Below, piece by piece: positions 47,654-60,239 of a stretch of 64,000 bases of DNA (position 1 is the stretch's first letter; each line of letters opens with the position of its first letter). The notes under the pieces were generated by a model. It was not told the DNA's origin, did not search any database, and saw only the letters and a list, made by a program, of their open reading frames with translations. The position numbers were made by a program, and so were the translations under genes. Source of the DNA: Calliopum simillimum (Eukaryota; Arthropoda; Insecta; Diptera; Lauxaniidae); contig OX638368.1 in assembly GCA_951812925.1 (NCBI GenBank), positions 150,522,492 through 150,586,491 of the forward strand, given 5' to 3'.

Positions 47654-48325
47654 CGTAGTCATTAACAAAAATTCGTTTTACTATTTGCTGCTTTTGTTAT
47701 ATAGTTTTTCACAGACCTCAAAACAGTGAACTTTTTACTTTTGTGCGGGGATAACTCAGGATCCTGACGTGATAGAAAAAACCAAGATCATAATCGTAAT
47801 AAGAAGGTCCCGATCCATCATAAATTGCTATGAAAACTGAGAACGGAAAACCATATTTGGACTGGACCGGGGTAGGGGCTTATAAGCATGTACCACCGCA
47901 GATCCTGGCAGCATCCACTTTTTTGTTATTCATAGTCAGACTTATGAGAAACTCAGCTCAGTTTTTCGTACTCATATTTTGCATACTCAAGTCCGTCTAG
48001 CGCCCACTCTATAAGAAAATTCGGTAAAAATTAACGTTAAAGTTAAGAAGTATCCGATGAATTCATAAAAAAATTAGCAACTCCATTGCCAATTAATACA
48101 TTCTGAACGGGAAAACATACTTTTGATGAAAAATCATTGATTTATCATAATTTAATAAAAGATTCTTTATGAAAAACACCACTTTCTAGACGAAATTTTG
48201 ATTTGAACTTTTTGCATGGGGCGATGAACCAATCCAGCAAAACGGTTAACACCACTGAATTCCCCATGCCCGAATTAGGTAAGAATGACCTATTTCCCAT
48301 CCGACCAAATTTTCAACAAGTACAG

Positions 48326-50122
48326 TGTTATCAAAAATATTTAAAGATATATTGTAGATTGAATTTTCAATGATAAAGACTTTGGATCGAGATCGCTTTA
48401 GATCAAAACAATTGCTGAACATAAAATTTTCACATTGCTCACCTAAAGAATTAATATGCCCAACAAATATAGTGTAGGTTAACAAATGTTGTAGTGTTGT
48501 AGTAGTAAAATGCGCTAAAAACATTTTACCCGCGAATTGGTTTTTTGGTTAAATTTGTTTGTGTAAGGAAGGGGGCGATTTTAGTGCACCCTAATACCAC
48601 GTAGAAATGTTACCACCTTAAATTTCTCTTTTGTTGTTTTTGGTATGACAAGCGATTTTATTTTTTTTTTCATCGTCGTTGTTGTTGCTTTTGATGTTGT
48701 TTGTTGCTGATGTCAATACATCATTTTATTTAACACAGATTTGGTGTACAACAGCAAAAACAACAACAATTTTGATAGTATCCATTTTAATGCCACAGTT
48801 GTTGTTGTTGTTCTTGATGTTGTTTGTTATTTTGGTTGCCATCAATTTGATGGCAACTCAACGCAACTCATAAATAAATAAATTCCAAATCAGATTTTTG
48901 TCCAAATTCAGATTCATTTTTTTGACGAATTCGATTTGTTGGGAAATTTTTATGATGTGTTTTTCATACTTTTTATTTTTATGAGATCTGAGGTACGAGA
49001 ACTTGTTTGCTTTCGTTGGTTTTGTTTTTATTCGTCATAAAATTGTTGAAACAATTTAATGCATTTCAAAACACTTTTTTCGGTTGTTAATGCACAATAT
49101 AAAAAAAGATATGTACAATTCATTATTTATTTGGTAAAAACAGAAGTGTTAGTGGATAAGCCTTATACAAATGCATTAAAAGTTGAAAATATTCCATATT
49201 TAAGCACCTGCTCAACTTTTTCGAATGAGCTATAAATAAATCTATGGTCATATGAAACAAAAAAAACTTCTCCCTTCTTCCGTCTTGCAAAGAAAAAAAA
49301 TTAAGAAATTTTTGATAGAGCAAACGCTAGTGCGACTTCCTCTAAACAGACAACCAAGACATTTGACAACGAGTCCAACATAAAATTCATTCATTTTTTA
49401 AGTTGACATCGTAATGTGTCAATTTGACGGTGTGTAAAAATAAATCAACACTAAAAACAACAATAAAATTTAGTTAACCAGCTCACAAATTAATTTCATG
49501 GGTTATAAAGACTTGACATATGAGTGCTCTTTGAATCAAATATTTTCATTATTTTCGGATTTCGACACCTTGTCTTAAGAGAAGAACTGAGAATCTAGGA
49601 AGATTTACGATTTAGAAACTAGCAGCAGGCTGATTATTCAATTGATTATTCCGCAAATCACTTCCTTTGCTGTAGTTTATAGTAAAACTTGACACGTAAT
49701 CAACATTGTCATTCTTAAAATTTTAAATCCCTACACAAAAACAACATTGTCAATGGCTCATTGGTGGCAGTTTTAGCAACGCGCTTTGCTAAATGGGGTT
49801 CAAATACGTTTGTGAGTGATTTAACAACGCGCGTTGCTAAATAAAATACAAAAGAAAAAACAATTTTTTTTAATAATTTTTAATTTTAATTTTTGCTTGG
49901 CAACGACAACGAAAACTTTATTTTTTAATTGTATGCTTTAAATAAAATTTTTTCTGTTTGATATTGGGGAGATTTGAACCTGGAACCTGTCGTGTGATAG
50001 ATGCGGACGTTAGCACCTCAGCCAAGGCCATCAGTATTGTGAAGTTGACTTAAAGTCTATTTGTTTAGAAATGAGCTGATTTGGATTTAACTTTGTTTTT
50101 TTCAGGGACCTTATCTTTACAA
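48326..50122. other. No gene seen; CAA/TTG microsatellite and tRNA-like patch
   Basis: 48670-48840 is rich in GTTGTTGTTG and CAACAACAAC runs. 49740-49860 has paired phrases AACGCGCTTTGCTAAAT and AACGCGCGTTGCTAAAT. The tRNA-like patch at 49966-50035 is listed separately. Remaining DNA is AT-rich and without recognisable genes. Confidence 0.4.
49966..50035 (-). ncRNA. tRNA-like sequence, probable relic or SINE head
   Basis: The minus strand reads GGCTGAGGTGCTAACG (box A-like), TCTATCACACGACAG and GGTTCAAATCTCC (box B-like). Spacing is close to that of a tRNA, but the ends do not form a clear acceptor stem. It shares TCTATCACACG with the patch at 31093-31192. Confidence 0.4.
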
Positions 50123-51625
50123 CACAGTGGGCTCCTACGTGTTTTGAGTTTGACTTTGTTGACGACAAAATCGGGTTATGGGGATGTGTTCGTACACATT
50201 TCAGGATTATAAAACTGCTTCAAGTAAAATCGGAGTTGATCGGTTTCGTAAGTTACAGCCAATTATATGTTTTTTATTTTCTTTTCTTTCTAAATACTGT
50301 GCAGTAAATAATAAATTATTATTATTACCGCCCAGAAAGAACCTTATGAAGGAAAAAATGTCAAGCAACATTTACACTACATTTTCCTCTCCTCAACATT
50401 TGTTTCCAAAATGTCCATCCCTTATCTCCTAGGGGGCTCTCATACAAATTTACCTGAAAATGTAAAATTTGTTGAAAACTCCCTTAGGGAATGGAAATAT
50501 GCGGTATATATATTCCAGTAAATACTAGGGAGAGGAAAGTAATATGGGTTGGTTAACATTTTTTTTACCCCCAGGCACTCCTGGGCACCTGGTCCCATAT
50601 TTTTACCATATATAATGCTTTTTTAAAATGATCTAAGCTTTATAATGAAAAACAATGCGAGCCCATTTTATATCTGATTTTAAAGACTGAAAAGAGTACT
50701 AAATAACACAATTAATATAAAATAGCATAACAATTTCATTCGTCCTATATTTAACCCCAAATATTGGCAAAAACTGATTTTTAGCCCTTTTTCAACTTTT
50801 AAGGTTAAGATATTTTGGAAAAAACAAAAGATATTGATGTAATTCAAATAGACTTTTAAAGAAAAAAAATGGATCTTTCATCTCCTGTATCAGGTTTTAT
50901 GACATACAATTATCTGGTCTTATTATACTTAATCAATAATAGGGGTCGGTCATATAATTGACTCCTCTAGTTGTGACTTCTGGGCAGTTATAGGCCTATT
51001 TAACGATTTCCTTTCCATATTTTTTATGTCTATGACGTCAATTTTGTATGGGAGCCCTGTTAAGAGTCAGAGATAGAAGGTAAGTATGCTGGGAAAAAAT
51101 GTCGCGGAGGAAAAAATTTTAGGGGTCGGTCATACATTTGACCCTTCTATGGGCACCCTGGTAGTGGTGGGGGTCGATTTCCTAAAAATGTCAATTTTGT
51201 ATGGAAGCCCCCATAGGGGTTAGAGATAAGAGGTAGGTAGGCTTAGTAAAAATTTTAGCCCTCTAGAGAAGACTCCTCTTGCAGGGCTGTAAGTAAATTG
51301 TTTCTCCTTTTCTTTCATCTTTGACCTCGATGCGCCAACCCTTACCCTCACCCCACCCCCAAAATTTTTTTTGCAAACTAATTTTTTTTTCAACCTCACA
51401 AAATTGAGGGGTGTCAAGTATCAAAATCCAAAATTCGTGCACTAAAACACCCCTAATGTACAGTAGAAAATAAAAAACCATGTAATTGGCTGTAACTTAC
51501 GAAACCGATCAGCTCCGATTTTACTTGAAGCAGTTTTATAATCATGAAATGAGTACAAACAAATCCCCATACCACGATTTTGTCGTCAACAAAGTCAAAC
51601 TCAAAACACGTAGGATCTCACTGTG
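50123..51625. mobile_element. Inverted-repeat element, CACAGTG termini
   Basis: CACAGTGGGCTCCTACGTG at 50123 and its inverse to 51625 begin arms of about 170 bp (through AAACTGCTTCAAGTAAAATC). ACAA at 50119-50122 and 51626-51629 fits a 4-bp duplication. The termini CAC-AGTG and duplication length resemble those of 46278-47653. The interior contains AGGGGTCGGTCATA twice (50940, 51121). A GACCTTATCTT phrase just outside the left end is repeated inverted near 51940. Non-coding. Confidence 0.55.
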
Positions 51626-54600
51626 ACAAAATCAAAAAATGTTTTTTTCTTGCATTTTTAAAAAAATATTATTTTGAATAAAAAAACAAAAATTTACTGA
51701 GTTGTGGCATTTTAAGTTCGTAAAATAAAACCTTAATTTTGTGGATATTGATTTTGAAAGGGGTAGAGACTTCATAAGACCGTATTTATGCATATCTGTA
51801 ATTGAATAATCTACCTAAAATCGATTGTAAAATGTTCAGAACATGTCTATTTATGCACTAAATTCCACCTTAAACTGAAAACCGATAAGATTTACCCTAT
51901 TTCTTTTTAGTAGCACTCCTGTAAAATTTTGCAAGTGAAGATAAGGTCCCTTTTTCTGTAAAATGTCTTACATTAGAATTTTTTTGTAGGGGTTTGATTT
52001 TGGATATTTTTGTTGCTCAGAGTAATTTGCATTCAGAATTTAAAAACTTGATTTCTTTACAACGTTAAAAAGTGATATATAAAGAGGCGTTGAATCCCAA
52101 GAACATCAAAATCGGGTAGTGAAAATGAAAAGAAAATGTTTCACTTAAATTAAATGTTACTCATACGATCTGATTAAATAAGAAACAATGAATTGGCTAT
52201 AACTTTTACAAATATTCCGATATATTCCGTTAAATTGTTAATTCATTTAAAATTTTGAAACCAAAACTTTATACTTTTAGATAAAGTGATGTATTTTACT
52301 TACAGTTCTTTATAAAATTGTCACAAATGCATGTTTGTAATCCTTAAGATTTAATATCTCAAAAACTGGTGAACTATCATAAGATTGATTTTGATCACTG
52401 AACTTAGCTTACTTAAATTGTATTTATCAAAGTCTGAGCTTCCGACTAATACAGTGTAAAAATATATAACATGCTTGGCCTTAGGGACCGTTCACTGTAA
52501 TTTATCAAAATCAAGATATGTTACGTTACTATGGGGGGAGTATGTTTTGTTACTTTGCATTACGACCGAGGATGGGGGTTAAAATTGGTCGAAAATTGCT
52601 TTATATAATATGTTAGCATCCTTTTATCATGAATGAATATTCTCGAGGAATCTTTTTCGGACTGCAACGAAGATTACAAGGCAGACTGACAACAAATTTT
52701 TTTAACAATTTAATCCTTTTTCTCAAAATTTTGTTATGCTGAAGATTTTTCATGTACAACTTCATCATCAGTAGATCCAATTTAACCGCTATTCAAAATA
52801 ATGTTATAAAATAAAAAATATAAAAAATTCACTAGTCATAAAATGTTATTAATGGTGTGAAGTAAAATATCATTTCTGTAGAATATTAAGAATAAGATTA
52901 ATAAAAAAACATACACAAATATCCAACAAAATTAAGCCATCTAATTATAAAACAGTAAAATCTGACAAATAAAAATAAAAAATATTTGGCAACACTTCAA
53001 AGTGCAAAACTTATTTTAATAATTTAATAGGTTTAAAATCTTAATTAATATCTTTTTAAGCTTCGTCATAAAGCAAAAGCAAATAACTTAAGCGGAACGA
53101 TTGGCATTCAACAAAAATGTTAATTAGTTGACTTCTTTGTTGTTGTTTTTGTCAATGGGCGCTAAATTCGAAATGTGCGATTTCATACTGAATGGAGAAA
53201 ATGGATGGAATAAAGCAGGGTGTGATGCTGTCGTTTATATACGATGTGACATCGCCAAAAGACTACCTACATCTTAGAAGAATGTTGAGGAGCGCGTAAT
53301 TTATGTTTAGTTAAGAAACATACCGAATCATACACGCCACTCAAGAAAAAATCAAAATCAAGTTGTCGTAAACTCAAAAGAAAAGGTGTCAAATTACTCG
53401 TAAGCACTTACTGAATCAGAAAAAAGTTTTTACTACTTTTCAAAAGATGGTCAAAAAAAAGAACACATCAAACCAAAACCAAAATAGTAACTTTCGATCT
53501 AACTTACCGAATCTGATCTCAGGAATTGATCCATCACTTACGGTTATTGACATATTCTAACATATATTTCAGAAACATAATTTTTTACAATAAGTTTTAG
53601 TAAAAGTTTAGAAGAACAACATCATCATATAATATTATTCATGAAAAGAGTATGAGTAACCTTTGTAATTTAAAAAATCACTTTCGTTAATCGAGAAAAA
53701 TCCTTATTTTAAACACTGGGTCTGCATATAACAAAGGTCCCAGGGCTAAAGACAGTCAAATACACATCCAATACTAGGACCGATTTTTGCTACTATCAAA
53801 AACTTTTTTCTTATGTATAGTTCAGTCATTTGTTAGTTTTATCTAGAAAGTTTTCCGGGAGTTTTGAAAATGGGTAATTTTTTTATAGATTTCGATGTCC
53901 TCTTACCGAATGTCAACATTGCCAACTCCCATCTTTGCCGCTCGGCCAGATTTGAAAAATGGCACTAAAAGTAATTTTTTGGCAATACCTCGGTAATAAT
54001 GGTCTCAGAATTATTTTCGTACAACTTGTTAATAAACGAATATTGCGGTAACTCATGAACTGTGAGTTGCTTGAAAAAAGCATGAGGAAAGTTATTTAGA
54101 ACCAAATGACTTGACTAGTAAGAAATTTAAAAAATTGGATTATGTTAGATTTTTTGTTTTTTTTTATAGGATACGGACTTCATAAAACAATTGAACAGTA
54201 AATAAAAAGTAAAAAAATAAAAAAAGTCAAATGAAATTGTGTAACACACTCTGAAATATCTCCTAATTGTGCGCACAATTTATATTCAAATTTATTGTCG
54301 ATCTTAAATGCCACACACACACAATTTTTGGTTGGGACATATGCAACAGTACAAAAGTAAGTGGATCCGTAAGGGCGTATACGACAAATAAACAAAGTTA
54401 ATTTGACAGCAAAATGTTGCAAAATGTGTTAATTTTGTTAAATGGCATATGAAACAAAAGCAATAAAAACTGCTTTTGTTCTGTATAATAAAACGCGTAA
54501 AAAAACCAACTGGGAATCAAAATTAATCGCAAGCAATTTGTCTTCGCTCAAGTGTGAAATTTTCTTATTTTTAAGATATAATGTTTTATTTAAGGAGGTC

Positions 54601-54790
54601 GATGGAATAAAGAACATGATTTTGAAGTTTTGAATAACGAAAAAAAAAAAAAAAAAACAACTGGTGCGGGATTTGAACATTTCCCCCAAAAAATCCATTT
54701 CTTTCACTTTTAGCGTCATAGCTTGAGTAAATTTGTCCATTTTTAATTTTTTTTGCAATCTTTATTTTTCAAGCAAATACCCATTCTGTG
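51626..54790. other. No gene seen
   Basis: AT-rich. 53090-53300 looks less repetitive. A box B-like phrase GGGATTTGAAC is at about 54668. Frames such as 54180-54422 and 54438-54758 show no recognisable features. Confidence 0.35.

Positions 54791-54821
<31 letters not shown>
54791..54821. repeat. A31 homopolymer
   Basis: An uninterrupted run of 31 adenines with other A tracts nearby (54640-54657, 54905-54920). It could be a decayed poly(A) tail, but no retroelement sequence is seen beside it. Confidence 0.8.
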
Positions 54822-54823
<2 letters not shown>

Positions 54824-55050
54824 AGGTGCAAATAAAATTTTTTTTTGCCAAAATCGGCATACAGAAGAATGAAAATTACTCCATTGTTTTTTCGCGGAAC
54901 AAAAAACAAAAAAAAAAAAATTATACATATTCGTGCCGTAAGATCTGTTACAAACTAAGTATGCTGTAAAATTTAAAGAAACGAGTTTTTAAATTATTTT
55001 GCAATTTTTGTTTTTTAGTTTAAAGATAATCTCTCAAAAAATACAAAAAA

Positions 55051-55119
55051 TTATTCGAAATGGTGGTCTTTTGCTTTGATACAGGCTCTTAAACGGTCTA
55101 GCCATTGGGTATAGCGGCA
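55051..55119 (-). pseudogene. Tc1/mariner transposase C-terminal fragment
   Basis: The minus strand encodes CRYTQWLDRLRACIKAKDHH followed by FE and a stop (55051-55053), the typical C-terminal end of DD37D/Tc1-like transposases (compare FFDRLRVIVKAKGGHIE in the element at 60549). It is only 22 codons long and lies next to an oppositely oriented piece at 55157. Confidence 0.5.
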
Positions 55120-55156
55120 CGGTGAAAACATTTTTATAATGAAGAACGTTTTAATT

Positions 55157-55285
55157 GAACAAAATGACAAAGTCTTTGCTAGAAAATCCCGGAAAACAAG
55201 TAATACATTACCCTATAGGGTTCAGAAAGGTCATCATCCTGCATGCATTATGGTTTGGTGGGCAGTATCGTCAAAAGGCATCATA
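55157..55285 (+). pseudogene. Tc1/mariner transposase central fragment
   Basis: The plus strand reads EQNDKVFARKSRKTSN, then PYRVQKGHHPACIMVWWAVS, a block found between the first and second catalytic Asp of Tc1-like transposases (VQ-GHHPAS-MVWWGVS). It ends at a stop near 55283. Its orientation is opposite to the adjacent C-terminal piece, so the locus was rearranged. Confidence 0.6.
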
Positions 55286-55439
55286 TAACTGCACTAGCTG
55301 TTGTACCAGGCGTTGCTCGGGTATTGATAAAAAGCACTAAAAAAGCTAATAACGATAGCTATTTTTTTAAAATAATGTGCCACAATGTTGCCAATAATGC
55401 TGCAATATATTTATTTTATTTATTTCCATAAAATTATCG

Positions 55440-56330
55440 CATCTAACAAATCGATAAAAGTCTAAATGTATCGAAAAATATTAAAATCTCCGGTGAAAGT
55501 CCAAAATTATGGAAAATATCGAAAAATATCGTAAAATTCGAAAAGTATCGAAAAATATTGAAATACATTGAAAAAATCGGTAAAAGTTGACAAATACCTA
55601 TCGGAAAACTGCTAAAATATCGGTAAAAGTCCAACAGTATGGAAAATAATGGAAATACATCGAAGAAATCGGTAAAAGTCCAAAGTGTATTGAAAAACAT
55701 CCAAAATATCGGTAAAGGTCTAAAATTATCGAAATACTTCGAAGAAATCGGAAAAAGTCCAATTGTTTTGAAAAACATCAAATGTAACGGCAAAAACCTA
55801 AAAGTATCAAAAAACATCTAAAAAATAGATTAAAGTCCAGAAATATCAAAAACATCCAAAATATTGGTAAAAGTCGAAAAGTATTGGAAAACATCAAAGA
55901 AATCGGAAAAAGTCCAAAAATGTCTAAAAACATCCTATGTATCGGTAAAAGTCTAAAAGTATTTATTGGACAACATTAAAGGAATCGGTAAAAGTCCAAA
56001 TTTACCGAAAAACATCCAATATATCGAAAAAAGTACAAAAGTTTCGAAAAATATTGAAATGCATCAAAGTCTAAGTGTATCGAAAAAAATCCAAAATGGC
56101 CTGAAAATGTCCAAAGGTATCGAAAAATATTGAAAAATATCTAAATATCGGTAAAAGTCCAAAAATGTCAAAAAGCACCCTAAATATCTGTAAAAGCTCA
56201 AAAGTATTGGAAAACATGAATTCAAATATATCGAAAAACATCCAATATAGCGGAAAACTCCAATAGCATTGAAAAATATTGAAAAACATCTGTATTAGTC
56301 GAAAAATGTCGAAGAATATTGAGTTGGCAT
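55440..56330. repeat. Degenerate minisatellite, about 39-50-bp unit
   Basis: Some 20 imperfect repeats built from AAAAACATCCAAAATATCGG plus TAAAAGTCCAAAAGTATCGA. Steps between TCGGTAAAAGTCC cores vary (about 39, 41, 49). Related patches lie at 19920-20150 and 4838-5060. Open frames through it (55443-55817, 55639-55821, 56071-56289) are Phe/Lys-rich readings of the repeat and not genes. Confidence 0.75.
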
Positions 56331-56336
56331 CACTTA

Positions 56337-56837
56337 CCTTGTTTATACGACGCTTTAATTCGAACTAACTCTAACCATGTTATTTGGAAACGCATGTACA
56401 AACGCTATCTCAATCCGTATCAAAATTGCGTGTCACCATAAATCGCCTTTTCAATTCGAATTAAGCATTGTGGAACCATGTTAAGTGTCTCTATAAACAC
56501 ATTTTTACGGCAATACGGCTTAGAACAGCTGTTTTATAAGAAAACAAATGACATGTGATTTGACAAATGACATTTAAAATTAATATTTTCAATTGAATTG
56601 AGCAATTATTTTGAAAAGTGATATAATTTGGCGTAAATAATGGAAAAGAGATGTATTCTTTATATTCCATATATACGATTTCATGAACTTCAAATTCTGA
56701 CAGCTGAATTTGTAACACGCTATAAAAAGTGTGTCAATTTGATACACTTCTTTTGATTCGTATAAACGCTCACATTTTAAGCGTGCTACGTTGAAACGAG
56801 CTTATTTGATACCGTGTTTCGTGTCGTATAAACAAGG
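56337..56837. mobile_element. TA-flanked element, CCTTGTTTATACGAC termini
   Basis: CCTTGTTTATACGACGC at 56337 and CGTATAAACAAGG to 56837 are flanked by TA (56335-56336, 56838-56839). A CGTATAAACGC phrase recurs inside at 56760. At 501 bp with no ORF it is a non-autonomous element, directly beside the minisatellite. Confidence 0.6.
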
Positions 56838-56839
56838 TA

Positions 56840-59800
56840 ACTGATAAAATCATTCTTATAACATAAATTCTACATTCTTTCTTCAACAAAAAAACAATAA
56901 ATGAAAGAGACGTAAAAGACAACAACAACACATAACTCATGAAGCAGCATAAGCAATAGTGACGCAAATGCAAGCATTGAATTTTTTTTTTTCAATAACT
57001 TCTTACTAAAATAAAATAGGTTTATCTTTTAAGAATCAATAAATAGGTATGCAATTTCATTCCTTAGCACATGTAGAATATTTAAAAAAATAATTATAAA
57101 TATCGGTTCAGTATATTGCGCAAAACAGCGTTACTTAGGGTTTTCATATAAGCAATTTTATATAAATAGTATAGATGTGCACTGTACAAAGTGTAGAATT
57201 ACCCTATGAGGACTTAATAACCATAGCAATTTTCAGTTATGAAAATAACACACCGAAAGAGAGAAAACTCGCCGCATTACTCATCATATGCAGAGACAAT
57301 ACTTAAGGACGATGGAAATTCATTCTTACTAACGAAGTGTATACCCTCGAGGACACTTAAATGCTATGGAGAACTCACACAAGAATAACGAAAACGAAAT
57401 GTCGCCAACATTTGCAAAATATCTAAACGCCAAGATGATGGAGAAACACAAAAAATAAAAACTAAAAGAAAATAGTAACCACAAAATTGGTGCTTACAAA
57501 AAGGATATAAAAATGCGCTTATAAATGTCTCCAGGATATCGTTGCTATGCATTTATTGCGGATCAAATGTTAAAAAAAAACTATATCTAAAACTAACGAG
57601 TGAGCGCAAAAAAAGTGTGAGAAACTACGAAGAAGCGAAAAAGAGAGAGACATATTAGTGAAGAGAGCGTATGGTTAAACGCCATATTGAAAATTCTAAT
57701 AACGGCACTAAAAAGGAGAAATTATCACACAAATGAATTTCCCAAGAAGAGAAAGAAAAGTGAATGCATAAAAATGGACTCAACTCAATTGCTACGATTG
57801 GTTGCACAATTAGGGCGGTGACCGAGTACACAGAATTCGAGTGACTCACAAATGTAACTCAAACTCATGCGCACTCACACGCATACTCATAATGGGAGTA
57901 GGAAGAGTTGCTGTGGAATGGGCACAAAGCGATTTATATTTAAGCGCCTCTCTCTGCTCAACAACATGGCTAATGGCGTTTTTTAGTTTTCTACTGCGTG
58001 CGGCGTCTACACCCAACGATGGTAGAGGTAGGACTTGGACCGGATAACTTTGAATCTCTTGCAGGGCAATGATGCAAATATCTACGCTCGTTTACCGTTA
58101 CAATGGCAGCCATTTATGACAATTAACACTTTAGCTGTTTATTTTTGTTGCCACCAGCGGAAGTGTGGCTTCGAAAGGGGTCAATACGAGTACGGGCATT
58201 TTTCCGACTAAGATCCTTTTTTGCACTCTTCTCCGTCACTGGTCACCTGACGACACCATCATGGTTGTGGTAATGGCTGAAAGCAATAATGAGATTGTGT
58301 TCGTTTCTTCATCCTTTCGTGCGGATTTCCTTAGTTGCTTTTCTGTATTTGCAGTGTTTTAACCGTGTTAATCTACTGGTCCGACATTAAGAAGCTCATT
58401 TGCATGCAAGTTAACGATATTTGACACCTTCATCGTGTGCAAAAGCAATACGTAGTGTGCGAGTCATTTGGAAAATTTTTATTTACTTAACCTATCTTCA
58501 GGCTTCTTCTGCCATTTAGTAATATGCCTTTAGCTCTTAGCATGGTAGTTAATTAAAGAAAATCTAAATTTTTCTATTGTTTCAGCAGTTGTTGATCTTT
58601 GAACATTTTTATTGGTGGATCTGTCTGAAAACACAACGTGAATATGTTACCGTCACAATAGTTTAAACTTGTTTTTTTCAAATTTTTTCGACATTTTTCG
58701 CTGTTTCTGATGTCCAATATTTAGAGTTCATCGGTCAAAGATCTTTTTGGTCCGTTTTTTTCTCATTCCATAGACTCCTTCTCTAAAAGCGAGTCCACAA
58801 AGGAATATGCAACCCCATTTTCCATTGCTTTTTTATTTTAATTATTAAGCATGTCAAAAATTTAATTTTATAAAGGCCTTGAATTCCGGTTTATATTTTT
58901 GGGTTCACACCATAAAATCATATCAATTTTTCAAAAGTAATTCAATGCAATTCTGTACTCTTAAGGATCTGGAAAGATTTTGACATTCGAACTTTCGATT
59001 TAAAGGAGTTTACACCTTTACTTCATAAGAATATAAAGAGAGAGTTTAGTGTTCCGTAAGGAATTGCCTCAAATTCCAACATTGAAACACTTCAGGCAAA
59101 AATTCTGCCAAGAACACAACTGAACGTAACCTACAAATTATCATGATCAACTCTGCAAAGTTTCTCCTAGGCGAAAGTGGAAGTCGGATAAATCGTGTAG
59201 AAGTATCTTCAAAGAATCTGATCGAACTTTATTTCTCTATCAAAAGTTTTTCAAGACTCAATTCCATACGTATGATATCACTATTTAGATATAAAGGATA
59301 TTCTAATAGTTCTAGACTATCTACATATAAAGTGGGGTTCATCGCACTAACGTAAGCAGGATCAATTTCAAGACAAAGACTTCTTTGCTGTTGGTCTTGA
59401 AAAATTATTTCGAACATAAAGTCATCTATCAATTCGGAATTTGGCATTTTTAAAACCCAATTGCTTTCAAAAAGTAAGGTACAAACGTTTTTCCCTACTC
59501 AACACTTTAGAAATTTTTACTTAATATACTTAATATCCTAGATCAAAACCAAAGCTCAATATGAAAACAAAGATCAATAATCAATGTCCAAGATTTAGAC
59601 CATGGCTGCTATGCTCCTGAACTTTTTTACACCACCACGGTTGCTGACTAGGCTATTACATTCCAATTCTCGAACTACGTAAGTAACTTGATTTCCAAAC
59701 TATTGTTTACCCCGTAGAAGGATCCTGGACCTATGCACCCCCCTTTGCTTGATATTGTTATAACTTGACAGATAAATTAAACTTGAGTAGTTTGGTAACA

Positions 59801-60239
59801 CTGTCTATCGTTTGCATTTTTTTTTTTAATTTACCTCAATTCACTTCGCGCTAAAATCCTTGTTTAGCTAAACTCAATATCCTGCATAATTAATTGCAAT
59901 TAGCACGTTTCAACTCCGTACATGCTGCTGTCCTATTTTAAATTTGTTGTGCAAATAATGTAGTTGAACCTTAAGTTTGGGTTTTCGTTTTCATAGGAAT
60001 TGTTATTTGAGGAATGTCTATTAAAATGCCGAATTATGATTCAATTAAGATTTTTTATTTTTTTTTTAAGTGAAACTTATTTGGCCTCGTTAGGTATAAA
60101 ATTTCAAGGCCTCGACATGTTTTTGTGCAACATTTTTGGGGCTGCTTTTAGTAATATCTCGTTTTATCTCGCAAATCTCGGAAAAAAATTAGTTTTTTCG
60201 ACGAAATTTGATAATTGGATATAGAACGTACATATATAC
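56840..60239. other. No firm gene; partly non-repetitive DNA
   Basis: 57200-58450 is less AT-rich and appears unique, with CACTCACACGCAT-type runs and a TATATTTAAG near 57938; no coding exon is recognised. 58700-60200 is AT-rich. Confidence 0.35.
59229..59447 (-). CDS. Short uncharacterised ORF, possibly a gene fragment
   Basis: A 72-residue minus-strand frame starting MPNSELIDDFMFEIIFQDQQ, acidic and with balanced amino-acid use, unlike the chance frames around it. It includes CLEIDPAYVSAMNP and ends LEKLLIEK. I do not recognise the family and see no splice sites that clearly extend it. It could be a relic of a host or transposon gene, or chance. Confidence 0.2.
   Translation of the reverse strand: MPNSELIDDFMFEIIFQDQQQRSLCLEIDPAYVSAMNPTLYVDSLELLEYPLYLNSDIIRMELSLEKLLIEK

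Larger units (their letters stand above)
44238..48325. repeat. Composite inverted repeat carrying a hAT element and a 1.38-kb hairpin
   Basis: 44238-44452 plus 45903-46020 pairs in inverse orientation with 47985-48325; for example CATTCTTACCTAATTCGGG at 44288 matches the complement near 48290. The outer ends carry an ACACTGT phrase. The arms share GGGGAATTCAGTGGTG, GTCTAGAAAG and ATCAATrATTTTTCATCA. The left arm is split by the hAT element; the middle holds the foldback at 46278-47653. This is probably a large non-autonomous element later invaded twice. Confidence 0.55.

Noticed and set aside
55443..56289. Phe/Lys-rich open frames in the minisatellite
   Set aside because: They arise from a repeated AT-rich unit lacking stops, not from a gene.
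57900..58050. Promoter and first exon around TATATTTAAG
   Set aside because: A TATA-like string alone in AT-rich DNA is not enough; no exon or downstream gene is recognisable.
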